Part shown: positions 47,423 through 56,722 of the stretch, piece by piece
How positions within the stretch are numbered: the first letter of the stretch is position 1
Layout: every line of letters starts with the position of its first letter
NCBI RefSeq assembly: GCF_013423485.1
Contig: NZ_JABFFR010000002.1
Span: 122,080 to 186,079, forward strand
Length of the DNA stretch: 64,000 bases
Origin: Azospirillum oleiclasticum
Lineage (GTDB): Bacteria; Pseudomonadota; Alphaproteobacteria; Azospirillales; Azospirillaceae
Direction of reading: 5' to 3'
Program-made: the position numbers and the translations under genes
Notes under the pieces: model-generated
What the model saw: only the letters and a program-made list of their open reading frames with translations
Told to the model about the DNA's origin: nothing
Database searches by the model: none

Positions 47423-48592
47423 GTGGCGACGGTGAAAGGCAATCTGCTGTTCATTGGCGCGGGCGCTGCGGCCATGTTCGCCTCCGCCTACGCCCTGTGG
47501 ATCGACCCGCCCCCGGTGCCGGTGCCACCCGACATGAGCGCCCCGAGTGCGGCGACACCGCCGCCGCGCCCCGCCGCCATGCGTCCGGTTTCCCCGCCGG
47601 CTGCCGCCGCGCCGGTCGCGGAGCCCCCCGCCAGGCCGGCCGCGGCACCGCTGCCGGCAGCCCCGCCCTCCGTTGCCGCGGAGGAGGTTGGTCCCCGCTT
47701 CGACGTGGTCCGCGTGACCCCGGACGGGGAGGCCGTGATCGCCGGGCGGGCGACTCCCGGCTCCACCGTCACCGTGCGCGACGGTGTCGATCCGCTCGGT
47801 GATGTCACCGCCGACCGTCGCGGGGAATGGGTGCTGCTGCCCGGCCGGCCGCTGCCGGCCGGCAGCCGCGAGCTGAGCCTGACCGAACGGGCCGGTCATG
47901 CGACGCCGGTCGCGTCCGAGCGGGTGGTCGTTCTGGTGGTGCCGGAGCACGACCGGGACATCGCCGGGCGCCCCGTGGCCGAGCCGGCGGGTGCGCTGGC
48001 GGTCGCGGTTCCGCGGGCCGGCACGGGTGCCGCCACCGTGCTTCAGGTGCCGCCGGCCGCCGCCGAGGCGCTCCGGGCGGATGCGACGCCCGGCACCGCC
48101 GCGACCGTGGTTCCGCCGCCCGCGGCCCAGCTGCCGCTGCCCCCTGGTGGTGTGAGCGTCGAGACGCTGGACTACGACCGTGAAGGACGGGTGGCGTTGG
48201 GCGGGCGCGGGCGTCCGGGCGGCTCGGTGCAGCTCTATCTCGACAATGTCCTGGTCGGGCGGGCCCACACCGATCCGAACGGCCGCTGGCGACTCAGCCC
48301 CGACCGGCCGATCGACCCCGGCCTCTACACCCTGCGCGCCGACCAGGTGGCCGAGGACGGCAAGGTGACGGCGCGGGTGGAGATGCCGGTGCAGATGTCC
48401 GACGTGCCGCCCGACCTTCCGGAGGGGCGCTCCATCGTCGTGCAGCCGGGCCACAGCCTGTGGCGCATCGCGATGAAGTCCTACGGCGACGGCTATCGCT
48501 ACACCACCATCTACCAAGCCAACCGCGAGCAGATCCGCGATCCCGATCTGATCTACCCCGGCCAGATCTTCGCCGTTCCGGCGTCGAACTGA
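47423..48592 (+). CDS. LysM-domain envelope protein
   Basis: 389 residues. One N-terminal membrane helix (about 6-26) is followed by a long Pro/Ala-rich linker (30-85) and two similar beta domains (about 92-150 and 240-300) of the bacterial Ig-like type (GEAVIAGRATPGSTVTV against EGRVALGGRGRPGGSVQL). A C-terminal LysM domain (about 340-388, PGHSLWRIAMKSYGDGYRY to YPGQIFAVP) binds peptidoglycan. It is probably anchored in the inner membrane and reaches the wall. The start is GTG at 47423 or 47432; neither has a strong ribosome site. Confidence 0.82.
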   Translation: MATVKGNLLFIGAGAAAMFASAYALWIDPPPVPVPPDMSAPSAATPPPRPAAMRPVSPPAAAAPVAEPPARPAAAPLPAAPPSVAAEEVGPRFDVVRVTPDGEAVIAGRATPGSTVTVRDGVDPLGDVTADRRGEWVLLPGRPLPAGSRELSLTERAGHATPVASERVVVLVVPEHDRDIAGRPVAEPAGALAVAVPRAGTGAATVLQVPPAAAEALRADATPGTAATVVPPPAAQLPLPPGGVSVETLDYDREGRVALGGRGRPGGSVQLYLDNVLVGRAHTDPNGRWRLSPDRPIDPGLYTLRADQVAEDGKVTARVEMPVQMSDVPPDLPEGRSIVVQPGHSLWRIAMKSYGDGYRYTTIYQANREQIRDPDLIYPGQIFAVPASN

Positions 48593-48609
48593 CCGGGCCG
48601 TCGGATCGA

Positions 48610-49629
48610 TCAGCGGATCGCCAGCACCGCCGCGCGCGGGTCGAGGGCGGAGACACGCTGGAACATGGCGGTGGCGTCGTCCGTCCGCCCCGTCTCCCGC
48701 AGACAGACGGCCATGCGGTAGTAGTCCTCCGCCTTGGGCTCACCGAGCTTGAGGAAGCGTTCGTAATTGCTCACGCAGCGGCCGTAAAGGCCGGCTTCCG
48801 CATAGGCCCGACCCCAGTCGCGGTAGAAGTGCGGCATCAGGGGATCGAGGGCGAGCGCCTTCTTCGTGTATTCACGGGACTTCGCCATGTCGCCGGATGC
48901 CTCGCTCATCACCGCCAGATTGGCAAGCGGGGCGGCGTAATTCGGATCCAGCTCATGGGAACGGCTGTACATGTCGGCCGCCTCCTTGGTCCGCCCGGCC
49001 AGGTGATAGGCGCGGCCGACCAGATTGAACAGCTGGGGGTGGACCTCGAGCGGCAAATGGAACTGTGCCTTGTCGGCCAGCGCCAGCGTCTTTGTGAAAT
49101 CACGGGACTCCGCATCCGCCGCGAACTGGACCTTCAGCGCGTTCATCGGGTCGATCGAGGTCAGCATGTATTCGGCGGTGGCCCGCACCAGCGCCGCCGG
49201 ATCCTCCTTCGGAGCCGACAGGACGGTGCTGGTGCTGCGCCCGCGGGCATTGCCGGCCATGTGCATCTCGAGCCGCTCGCCGGCCTCCACCACCGCGCCG
49301 TCGAACTCGAACTGGATGAAACCCAGCGTGCGGAAGGCCGCATTGCGCACCGGAGTGAGTGAGATTTCCGCGATCTCGAGATCGACGTTAAAATCACTCC
49401 GTTCCGTCTGCACGGTCTGGGTTCCGAAATCGGAGCCGGCGATGAATTCGTGCCGGTCGATCTCCTCCAGAACCAACCTGTTGAACACCTCGCCCGAAAA
49501 ACCGCGCTCCTCCATCGACGGCGGGACTTCCGTGGGGTGGAGAAGCACGGATCCCACCGAACCGGTGGCGACCTGATAACCCATGACCGCCGCCAAGAGG
49601 CCGGCCACCATCGACAAGGATTCGAACAT
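48610..49629 (-). CDS. Membrane-anchored TPR protein
   Basis: 339 residues. One N-terminal hydrophobic helix (about 5-22) precedes a mixed region of unknown fold, and from about residue 205 there are at least four TPR-type helix pairs (LFNLVGRAYHLAGRTKEAAD, YAAPLANLAVMSEASGDMAK, AYAEAGLYGRCVSNYERFL). It is probably a scaffold or interaction protein at the membrane. GGAGG lies eight bases before the ATG at 49627-49629. I do not recognise a specific family. Confidence 0.7.
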   Translation of the reverse strand: MFESLSMVAGLLAAVMGYQVATGSVGSVLLHPTEVPPSMEERGFSGEVFNRLVLEEIDRHEFIAGSDFGTQTVQTERSDFNVDLEIAEISLTPVRNAAFRTLGFIQFEFDGAVVEAGERLEMHMAGNARGRSTSTVLSAPKEDPAALVRATAEYMLTSIDPMNALKVQFAADAESRDFTKTLALADKAQFHLPLEVHPQLFNLVGRAYHLAGRTKEAADMYSRSHELDPNYAAPLANLAVMSEASGDMAKSREYTKKALALDPLMPHFYRDWGRAYAEAGLYGRCVSNYERFLKLGEPKAEDYYRMAVCLRETGRTDDATAMFQRVSALDPRAAVLAIR

Positions 49630-49700
49630 CACAGGACCTCCGCTATCGCCGCGCAAGTCTAAGGCGATAACCGGGCCGCGTGAACCACCGACCGTCGGTG

Positions 49701-50177
49701 TCAGAGATATTCGGCCAGCAGACGCAGGAAGGGCCGTGCTTCCTGCACCATCAGCATGGTCTGGTGGGCCAGATCCTCCGGCCGCACATGCCCCCCGATG
49801 CGGGACTCGGAGAACAGCAGGATTTTTTGCCCCTCCTGCACCACGAAGCGTGCGTGTTTCAGATCGCCGATGCCGCCGAGTATGGTCAGCAGGTTGCGTC
49901 GCCGGTCGGGCGACTGCGCGGTGTAGGGGATGTGCCCGACCTCCGCCCAGATCTGACAGACGGCTTCCTCCCCGTCGGGGCTGACCGCGGCGTTGAAGGG
50001 CAAACCCTCGACCACGAATCGAAGACGCGAGGACCGCGGCGGCTTGGCGATGCCCAGCACCCCCTCCGGCGTCATGAAGATGGCGTTCATCCCGATGGGC
50101 AGGGATTCCGGCGCGACTTCGGCCAGGGAGTGGATGGCGTCGAGGCGGGCAACGAGCGGAACGGACACGGCGCTCAT
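49701..50177 (-). CDS. Hypothetical protein
   Basis: 158 residues, soluble, no signal peptide. The alternating strands and a long C-terminal helix (PEDLAHQTMLMVQEARPFLR) suggest a small alpha/beta fold. No family recognised. It is 71 bases upstream of the TPR gene on the same strand, so they may form one transcript. Confidence 0.55.
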   Translation of the reverse strand: MSAVSVPLVARLDAIHSLAEVAPESLPIGMNAIFMTPEGVLGIAKPPRSSRLRFVVEGLPFNAAVSPDGEEAVCQIWAEVGHIPYTAQSPDRRRNLLTILGGIGDLKHARFVVQEGQKILLFSESRIGGHVRPEDLAHQTMLMVQEARPFLRLLAEYL

Positions 50178-50296
50178 CCATTACAGTCCGGTGGAGTGTC
50201 CGGAGCTTGGGCTCTTGCTGCTAAAATTCTGTAAAGGTCCCCGGTCTCCCGCTATCATCCGCGGCTTCCGCCACAGCATGAGCAAAGTCCACGTCG

Positions 50297-50995
50297 ATGA
50301 AGGCCATCGATACCGTTCTCGTCCCCATCCACCGCGCCGGCTGGCCCTTCGTCGCCGGCTTCGCGGTGGTCTCCCTGGTCCTTGGCCTTGCCGTGGCGGA
50401 GCCGCTCGGCTGGATCGGGCTGGTGGTCACCGCCTGGTGCGTCTATTTCTTCCGCGATCCGGAGCGCACCACCCCCGTCCGCGACGGGCTGATGGTGAGC
50501 CCTGCCGACGGGCGGGTCATCATGATCGTCCCGGCCGTGCCGCCGCCGGAGCTGGAAATGGGCGACCGCCCGCTCACCCGGATCAGCATCTTCCTCAACG
50601 TCTTCAACGTGCATGTGAACCGCGTGCCGGCGGAAGGCACGGTGGTGAAGACGGAATATCGCCCCGGCAAGTTCTTCAACGCGGCACTCGACAAGGCCAG
50701 CGCCGAGAACGAGCGGATGGCGATCCGCCACCGTCTGCCCGACGGGCGGGAGATCGCCTATGTGCAGATCGCCGGGCTGGTGGCGCGCCGCATCATCTGC
50801 ACCCTGGCGCCGGGCGTACCGGTGCGGGCGGGCGAGCGGATGGGGCTCATCCGCTTCGGCAGCCGCACCGACGTCTATCTGCCCGACGGGGTGCAGCCGC
50901 TGGTGTGCGTGGGGCAGACCATGATCGGGGGAGAGACCGTGCTGGCCGACCTGCATTCGCCCGAGCCGCAGCGTCTCGGCGAGGTCCGCCGATGA
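50297..50995 (+). CDS. psd: Phosphatidylserine decarboxylase proenzyme (short type)
   Basis: 232 residues. The enzyme makes phosphatidylethanolamine from phosphatidylserine at the inner membrane. One membrane helix pair is near residues 18-50. The proenzyme cuts itself between Gly188 and Ser189 in [13 protein letters not shown] to form the pyruvoyl group; [11 protein letters not shown] is the catalytic His region. The length is that of the short class usual in alphaproteobacteria. Its stop overlaps pssA as ATGA. Confidence 0.95.
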   Translation: MKAIDTVLVPIHRAGWPFVAGFAVVSLVLGLAVAEPLGWIGLVVTAWCVYFFRDPERTTPVRDGLMVSPADGRVIMIVPAVPPPELEMGDRPLTRISIFLNVFNVHVNRVPAEGTVVKTEYRPGKFFNAALDKASAENERMAIRHRLPDGREIAYVQIAGLVARRIICTLAPGVPVRAGERMGLIRFGSRTDVYLPDGVQPLVCVGQTMIGGETVLADLHSPEPQRLGEVRR

Positions 50996-51882
50996 AGCGG
51001 CCGAAGGTCTTCCGCGAACGGATGTTCCGGGCCCGGCCACCGGGGGCGCGGCGCCCCCGGCGCACCCACCCGCGGCTGAAGGGGCTGCCCTTCAACACCA
51101 TCCTGCCGAACGCCATCACCGTCCTGGCGCTGTGCGCCGGACTGACCGGCATCCGCTTCGCCATGGCCGACCGGTGGCAACCGGCGGTGCTGGCGATCGT
51201 CATCGCCGCGGTGCTCGACGCCATGGACGGGCGAATCGCCCGCATGCTGAACGGCCAGAGCAAGTTCGGCGCCGAACTCGACAGCCTGTCGGACGTCATC
51301 AGTTTCGGTGTGGCGCCGGCGATGCTGCTGTATCTGTGGACGCTGAACGGTGCGGGGACCTTCGGCTGGGTGGCGGCGCTGGCCTTCGCGGTCTGCTGCG
51401 CGCTGCGTCTGGCCCGCTTCAACTCCCGCCTCGGTGCGCCCGACCTGCCGCCCTGGGCCTTCAATTATTTCACCGGCGTGCCGGCACCGGCCGGGGCGGC
51501 GCTGGCTCTGCTGCCGATGATCCTGGGCTTCGAGGCCGGATCGGATTGGGCCGGGCATCCGCTCCTGGTGGTGCCGTGGACCCTGCTGATCGCCGGGCTG
51601 ATGGTCAGCACCATCCCCACCTTCTCCTTCAAGAGCGTGCGGGTGCCGCAGCAGTATGTGGTGCCGGTGCTGGTGGGGGTGGGGCTGCTCGCCGCGGCAC
51701 TGGCCAGCCAGCCCTGGTGGACGCTGGTCGCCATCGGCCTCGCCTACATGGCGAGCTTTCCCGTTTCCATCCGGCAGTTCCAGCGCCTCCAGGCCGCAGC
51801 CGCTCTGATCCAGACACCTCCCGCCGAGGAGCCGGGGGAGGTTCAGGATGTCCGGCCGGTCGAGGCGCGGGAAGACGGCTGA
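50992..51882 (+). CDS. pssA: CDP-diacylglycerol-serine O-phosphatidyltransferase
   Basis: 296 residues with about eight membrane helices. The CDP-alcohol phosphatidyltransferase motif is intact: DAMDGRIAR followed by [14 protein letters not shown], with the three metal-binding aspartates. It makes phosphatidylserine, the substrate of Psd encoded directly before it. The basic N-terminal 30 residues ([15 protein letters not shown]) are longer than in many orthologues. The ATG at 50992 overlaps the psd stop codon. Confidence 0.96.
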   Translation: MKRPKVFRERMFRARPPGARRPRRTHPRLKGLPFNTILPNAITVLALCAGLTGIRFAMADRWQPAVLAIVIAAVLDAMDGRIARMLNGQSKFGAELDSLSDVISFGVAPAMLLYLWTLNGAGTFGWVAALAFAVCCALRLARFNSRLGAPDLPPWAFNYFTGVPAPAGAALALLPMILGFEAGSDWAGHPLLVVPWTLLIAGLMVSTIPTFSFKSVRVPQQYVVPVLVGVGLLAAALASQPWWTLVAIGLAYMASFPVSIRQFQRLQAAAALIQTPPAEEPGEVQDVRPVEAREDG

Positions 51883-51884
51883 GG

Positions 51885-52196
51885 TCAGGCGAGCGAGCGT
51901 TCGGTCGCCAGCACCTGCATCACCAGGGGGATGGCCCGCAGGCAGTTGGCGACATGGTCGGACTCGTGCCGCACCATGCCGGCCACTTCCATCTCGATCG
52001 ACAGCGTCTCGCTGTCGGGGTGACGGCGGCTGGTAAGCAGTTCGGGCACCAGCCCGCGCTTGGCGACCAGCTCAAGCACGCGCGGCAGGACGCCGGGATC
52101 GGCGTCCGTGCGCAGCGTGAATGTCACGAGGCGGGCGGGGTCGGTGGCACGGGCTTCGGGGGATGCTGCCAAGGCAGCGGTGCTGACGGACGACAT
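51885..52196 (-). CDS. Small ACT-like domain protein
   Basis: 103 residues. After a short variable N-terminus, the region 23-100 (LVTFTLRTDADPGVLPRVLE, a beta-alpha-beta start, then EMEVAGMVRHESDHVANCLR) resembles a single ACT domain of the IlvH type (compare acetolactate synthase regulatory subunits). No catalytic partner gene is adjacent, so its regulatory target is unknown. It ends three bases from pssA in convergent orientation. Confidence 0.65.
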   Translation of the reverse strand: MSSVSTAALAASPEARATDPARLVTFTLRTDADPGVLPRVLELVAKRGLVPELLTSRRHPDSETLSIEMEVAGMVRHESDHVANCLRAIPLVMQVLATERSLA

Positions 52197-52373
52197 GGAT
52201 GCTCTTCCCGGTCTGATGGCGCTGTGGATGCGAAAGACGGCCCCGGCCCTCAGAGGAGGACCGGGCGGATAATTCGCAGCGCGCAGGGGAAGGCTTGTCC
52301 GAGCATGGGGCGGAGCGTAGACCGGTCGGGCCGCCGGGTCAACCCGGCGTTCCGCGACATGTGGGACCAACCG

Positions 52374-52970
52374 ATGCCGATCCGGTCAGCCGACGCGACC
52401 ATCCGCCCCGCCGAGCCCGATGACGCCGCCGACGTCGCGCGTTTCGTCACCATGGCCGGCGGCGGGGTGTACGAGTTCCTGCTCGACGGGCTGGTGCCGG
52501 GTGTGGCGGCTGCGGAGATGCTGACGCCCGGCATTGCCGGACGCAGCGGTTCCTTCTCGCACCGGCAATGCGCGGTGGCGGTGTGCGGCGACCGGATCGT
52601 CGGTGCGGTGCACGCCTATCCCACCGACTGGATGCGCGACGCCGACCGCAGCTTCCTGCCGCAGGACCGGCTGGACCACCTCGCCGCCTTCGACCGCACG
52701 CAGGATTGGGGCAGCTACTTCCTGTCGGCCATCGCCGTGCACCGGGACCACCGGCGCGCCGGCCACGCCCTGCGTCTGCTGGACTGGGCGTACGGACGGG
52801 CGCGTACGGGCGGCTTCTCCCGCATGTCGCTGCACGTCTGGGCCGACAACCTCGCGGCGCGGCGCCTCTACGAGGCGCAGGGCTTCGCCGAACTCGCGCA
52901 TGTCCCGGTGCCGTGGCACCCCCGCCTGCCGCGCGAGGGCGGCTGCATCCTGATGGGCCGGGGGGTGTAG
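52374..52970 (+). CDS. GNAT family N-acetyltransferase
   Basis: 198 residues. The N-terminal IRPAEPDDAADVARFVTMAG, the strand YFLSAIAVHRDHRRAGHALRLL holding the acetyl-CoA loop, and LHVWADNLAARRLYEAQGF are classic GNAT blocks A and B. Substrate unknown. An ATG five codons upstream (52359) is also possible. It converges with the DUF29 gene, one base apart. Confidence 0.85.
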   Translation: MPIRSADATIRPAEPDDAADVARFVTMAGGGVYEFLLDGLVPGVAAAEMLTPGIAGRSGSFSHRQCAVAVCGDRIVGAVHAYPTDWMRDADRSFLPQDRLDHLAAFDRTQDWGSYFLSAIAVHRDHRRAGHALRLLDWAYGRARTGGFSRMSLHVWADNLAARRLYEAQGFAELAHVPVPWHPRLPREGGCILMGRGV

Positions 52971-52971
52971 G

Positions 52972-53448
52972 TCAGACGAGCCCGTGCCGGTTCTCCGGCC
53001 AGAACTCCTCGTCCAGAAGCTGGTCGAGCGTCCAGGGGCACTGTTCGGGAAGGTCGCCGATGCTCAACTCGTCGTCGATCAGCCCGCGGGCGGCCCTCCG
53101 GCGGGTCGTGCGGTAGATGTCGCCGACCACCGGTTCGATGTCGTTGCGCAGGGATCGGGTCAGGTAGGTCTCGATGTCGATCCGGGCGTTTCCGACGCTG
53201 CGGCGCCAGCCGCGGCGCGGGTCGGTGGCCGGTGAGACCATCAGCTTCAACAGATGTTCGATGATGGTTTCCAGATGGCTGCGCACGCTGCGGACATCGC
53301 TCCGGCCCAAGCTCTCGATCTCCTCGGCCACATTCTCCCAGTCGATGTCGGCGTTGACGCGGGAGGCGCCGGCGCGGCGGATCGCGGCGGCCTGCGCCTG
53401 GGTCCAGGCGTAGAAATCCTGCTCGTAATCGGCGTCCTGGCGGTCCAT
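52972..53448 (-). CDS. DUF29 family protein
   Basis: 158 residues, helical. The blocks YEQDFYAWTQAQAAAIR, DWENVAEEIESLGRSDVR and LETIIEHLLKL are those of DUF29, which is abundant in cyanobacteria and Azospirillaceae and has no assigned function. Members are sometimes seen near mobile elements, but nothing of that kind is near here. Confidence 0.85.
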   Translation of the reverse strand: MDRQDADYEQDFYAWTQAQAAAIRRAGASRVNADIDWENVAEEIESLGRSDVRSVRSHLETIIEHLLKLMVSPATDPRRGWRRSVGNARIDIETYLTRSLRNDIEPVVGDIYRTTRRRAARGLIDDELSIGDLPEQCPWTLDQLLDEEFWPENRHGLV

Positions 53449-53488
53449 GGCGGTGCCCCGGCTCCGGAAAGCGTTGCGCAGGATAACA

Positions 53489-56400
53489 CTACTCCGCGGC
53501 GTCCTGCAGCCGCCTGTTGTCCTGGCGCGGGTGGCTGCGGCGGAAACGCCGGCGCCACCAGCCGCCGATCAGCCGCTCCTCCTTCTTCCGCCATTCCCGC
53601 AGGTTGACGCGCAGCATCAGGGCGCAGGGGGTGACGATCAGGGTCAGGATGGTGGCGAAGGTCAGGCCGAAGACGATGGCGGTGGAGAGCTGCACCCACC
53701 ATTGCGTCGCCGGCGCGCCGAAGGTCACCTCCCGCGTCAGCAGGTCGATGTTCATGCCGTAGGCCAGCGGCAGCAGGCTGAGCACCGTGTTGAAGGCGGT
53801 CAACAGCACCGGGCGCGCGCGCTCCACCCCGGTGCGCAGGATCGCCTGGAACTCGCTGGGTTCCGTGTGCCTGTACTGGTCGTAGGTATCGATCAGCACG
53901 ATGTTGTTCTGCACCACCGTGCCGGCCAGCGCGATGATGCCCACCCCCGTCATGACGATGCCGAAGGTCTGGCCGGTGAGGATCAGGCCGATGGTGACGC
54001 CGATGGTGGACAGCAGCACCGAGGTCAGGATCAGGAAGGCCGAGTAGAAGCTGTTGAACTGCGTCACCAGGATGATCGCCATGATCGCCATGGCGGCCAG
54101 GAAGGCGCGGCTGAGGAACTGGGCGCTTTCCTTCTGCTCCTTGTCCTCGCCCTTGTAGGTGGCGACGATGCGCGGGTCGAGCGGGTTGGCGGTCAGCCAC
54201 TGCCGCATCGCCTGCACCTTGTCGTCGGCCAGCACGCCGGTGGCGACATCCGCCTTCACGGTCATCACCCGCATCCCGTCGACGCGATCGATCTGGCCGA
54301 CCTTCTGCTTGGCCGACCGGTTGATGAAGTTCGACAGCGGCACGCTGCCCTTGCCGGTATCGATGCGGAGCTGGTCGAGCTGGTCGAGCGAGCGCAGTTC
54401 CTTCGGGTAACGGACGACGATGTCGATCTCGTCGTCGGCATCGTCCGGCCGGTATTCGGCCAGCTTCAGCCCGTTGGTGACGAGCCGCACGGCGTCGCCC
54501 ACCGCGGTGACGTCCAGCCCGAATTTGGCGGCCTGCGCGCGGTCGACCGACACCTGCCACTCGATGCCGGGCAGGGGGCGGCTGTCCTCCACGTCCACCA
54601 GCCCGCCGACCGTGTCCAGACCCCGGCGGATGTGCTGCACGGCACCCTCCAGCATCGACGGGTCGCGGGCACCGAGCTGGAGCTGCAACGGCTTGCCGGT
54701 GGGCGGCCCCCCCTCCTGCTTGCGCGGCTCGATGATGATGCCCGGTATGTCGGCGGTGCGGTCGCGGATCTCCGTCAGCACGGTGTCGGCCGGCGGGCGC
54801 AGCTTCCAGTCCTTGAACTCCACCGTGATCTGGCCGATCACGTCCTCCGCCAGATTGCCGCCGCCCGGACCGCCGGCGTTGCCGGACCCGGTGCGGCCGA
54901 CGCGGGTGTAGACGCTGGTGAAGGCGTCGAGCGGCAGGATGCGTTCCTCCACCTCGCGCACCAGCGCGTCCTGCTCCCAGACCGACAGGTTGCCGCGGGC
55001 GTGCACCAGCACCATGGCCACCTCGGGCTCGACGTCGGGGAAGAACTCCACCCCGTTGCCGTGCAGCGCGTAATAGCCCTGGATGCCGACCAGCAGCACC
55101 GCACTGCCCGCCAGCACCTTGGCCGGGTGGCGCAGCGCGGTGGACAGCACATCGACATACCAACCCTTGAGTTCACGCCGCTCCTCCACCGGGTCGCTGT
55201 CGTCCAGGTCGGCGGCCATGCGGTTGGCGGGCGCCATCGGGTGCAGCGGCGCGTTGGGCTTGCCGAACAGGGCGCCCAGCACCGGCACGAAGATCAGCGC
55301 CATCAGCAGCGCCGCCGACAGGGTGGCGAACTGGCTGATCGGCAGGAACTTCATGAACTCGCCCACCATGCCCGGCCACAGCAGCAACGGTGCGAAGGCG
55401 GCGAGCTGCGTGGCGGTGGAGGCGATGATCGGCCAGGCCATGCGCCGTGCCGCGAGCGAGTAGGCGCGGCGCTTGTCCATGCCGTCGGCCATCTTGCGGT
55501 CGGCGTATTCGGTGACGACGATGGCCCCGTCCACCACGTTGCCGGCCGACAGGATCAGACCGAACAGCACCACGATGTTGATGGTGTGGCCCATGCCGGC
55601 CAGCACCAGCATCGCGGTCAGGAACGAACCCGGCACCGCCACCACCACCAGCGTGCTGGTGCGCATCCCGAGCGTCGCCACCACAATCACCATCACCAGC
55701 AGCACGGTGACGGCCAGATTGTTCTCCAGGTCGCCCAGCATGGTGCGGATGTGCTCCGACTGGTCCTGGGAGTAGGTGACGACGAGGTTCGCGGGCATGT
55801 AGGCCCGCTCGGCGTCGACGGTCGCGCGCACCTGGGCGATGGTGTCGATGATGTTCTCGCCGCTGCGCTTGGAGATTTCCAGCGCGATGGCCGGCTTGCC
55901 GCCGACCCGGGCGAAGGTGTTGGGATCCTTGAAGGTGCGGCGGATCTCCGCGATGTCGCGGAAACGGACGACGGCATCGCCGTTCACCTTCACCGGCATG
56001 TTCCAGATGTCCTCGACCGTCTCGAACAGTCCGGGGACCTTGATGGGGAAACGGCCGTGGCCGGTGTCGAGGTTGCCGGCGGCGACCAGCCGGTTGGAGC
56101 GGTTGAAGAGCTGGGCGATGTCCGCGGGGTTCAGGCCGTAGCTTTCCACCCGCATGGGATCGACCACGACCTCCACCAGCTCCTCGCGGTCGCCGGCGAT
56201 CTCCGCGCTCAGCACGGCGGGGATGCCCTCGATCCGGTCCTTGAGCGCGCGGGCGATCTGGAGCAGCGTGCGCTCCTGCACGTCGCCGGACAGGATCACC
56301 ACCAGCACGGGGAAGAGCGACAGGTTGACCTCGTTCACCGTCGGCTCGTCGGTCTCCTGCGGCAGCTCGGACTTGGCGCGGTCGGTGCGCTCGCGCACAT

Positions 56401-56722
56401 CCTGCAGCGCCTTGTCGGCGTTGAAGCCGGCCTCGAACTCCAGGATCACGTTGCCGCCGCCCTGGTAGGCGGTGGAGCGCATCTCCTTCACGCCCTCGAT
56501 GGTGCGCAGCTCCTGCTCCATGGGGCGCAGCAACAGGCGCTCGGCGTCCTCGGGCGAGATGCCCTCGTAATGCATCGAGACGTAGATGATGGGGATGTTG
56601 ACGTCGGGTGCCGCCTCCTTCGGGATGTCGCGGTAGGCGATCCAGCCGGCGATCAGCAACAGGGCCAAAGTCGCCAGCACCGTGCGCGAACGGCCGAGGG
56701 CCGCGTTGATCAGTCCGTTCAC
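53489..56722 (-). CDS. RND efflux transporter permease (AcrB/HAE1-like)
   Basis: 1077 residues, an inner-membrane proton-driven pump with twelve expected helices and two large periplasmic loops. Visible parts are the N-terminal SRTVLATLALLLIAGWIAY, the porter signature DVNIPIIYVSMHYEGISPED, the central proton-relay helix with GLILSAGNVVDGAIVVTEY, and a second one with GVGIIALAGTVVQNNIVLID. GTG 56722 overlaps the stop of the adaptor gene as GTGA. No outer-membrane channel gene is adjacent, so a TolC-type partner must come from elsewhere. Substrate unknown. Confidence 0.9.
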   Translation of the reverse strand: MNGLINAALGRSRTVLATLALLLIAGWIAYRDIPKEAAPDVNIPIIYVSMHYEGISPEDAERLLLRPMEQELRTIEGVKEMRSTAYQGGGNVILEFEAGFNADKALQDVRERTDRAKSELPQETDEPTVNEVNLSLFPVLVVILSGDVQERTLLQIARALKDRIEGIPAVLSAEIAGDREELVEVVVDPMRVESYGLNPADIAQLFNRSNRLVAAGNLDTGHGRFPIKVPGLFETVEDIWNMPVKVNGDAVVRFRDIAEIRRTFKDPNTFARVGGKPAIALEISKRSGENIIDTIAQVRATVDAERAYMPANLVVTYSQDQSEHIRTMLGDLENNLAVTVLLVMVIVVATLGMRTSTLVVVAVPGSFLTAMLVLAGMGHTINIVVLFGLILSAGNVVDGAIVVTEYADRKMADGMDKRRAYSLAARRMAWPIIASTATQLAAFAPLLLWPGMVGEFMKFLPISQFATLSAALLMALIFVPVLGALFGKPNAPLHPMAPANRMAADLDDSDPVEERRELKGWYVDVLSTALRHPAKVLAGSAVLLVGIQGYYALHGNGVEFFPDVEPEVAMVLVHARGNLSVWEQDALVREVEERILPLDAFTSVYTRVGRTGSGNAGGPGGGNLAEDVIGQITVEFKDWKLRPPADTVLTEIRDRTADIPGIIIEPRKQEGGPPTGKPLQLQLGARDPSMLEGAVQHIRRGLDTVGGLVDVEDSRPLPGIEWQVSVDRAQAAKFGLDVTAVGDAVRLVTNGLKLAEYRPDDADDEIDIVVRYPKELRSLDQLDQLRIDTGKGSVPLSNFINRSAKQKVGQIDRVDGMRVMTVKADVATGVLADDKVQAMRQWLTANPLDPRIVATYKGEDKEQKESAQFLSRAFLAAMAIMAIILVTQFNSFYSAFLILTSVLLSTIGVTIGLILTGQTFGIVMTGVGIIALAGTVVQNNIVLIDTYDQYRHTEPSEFQAILRTGVERARPVLLTAFNTVLSLLPLAYGMNIDLLTREVTFGAPATQWWVQLSTAIVFGLTFATILTLIVTPCALMLRVNLREWRKKEERLIGGWWRRRFRRSHPRQDNRRLQDAAE

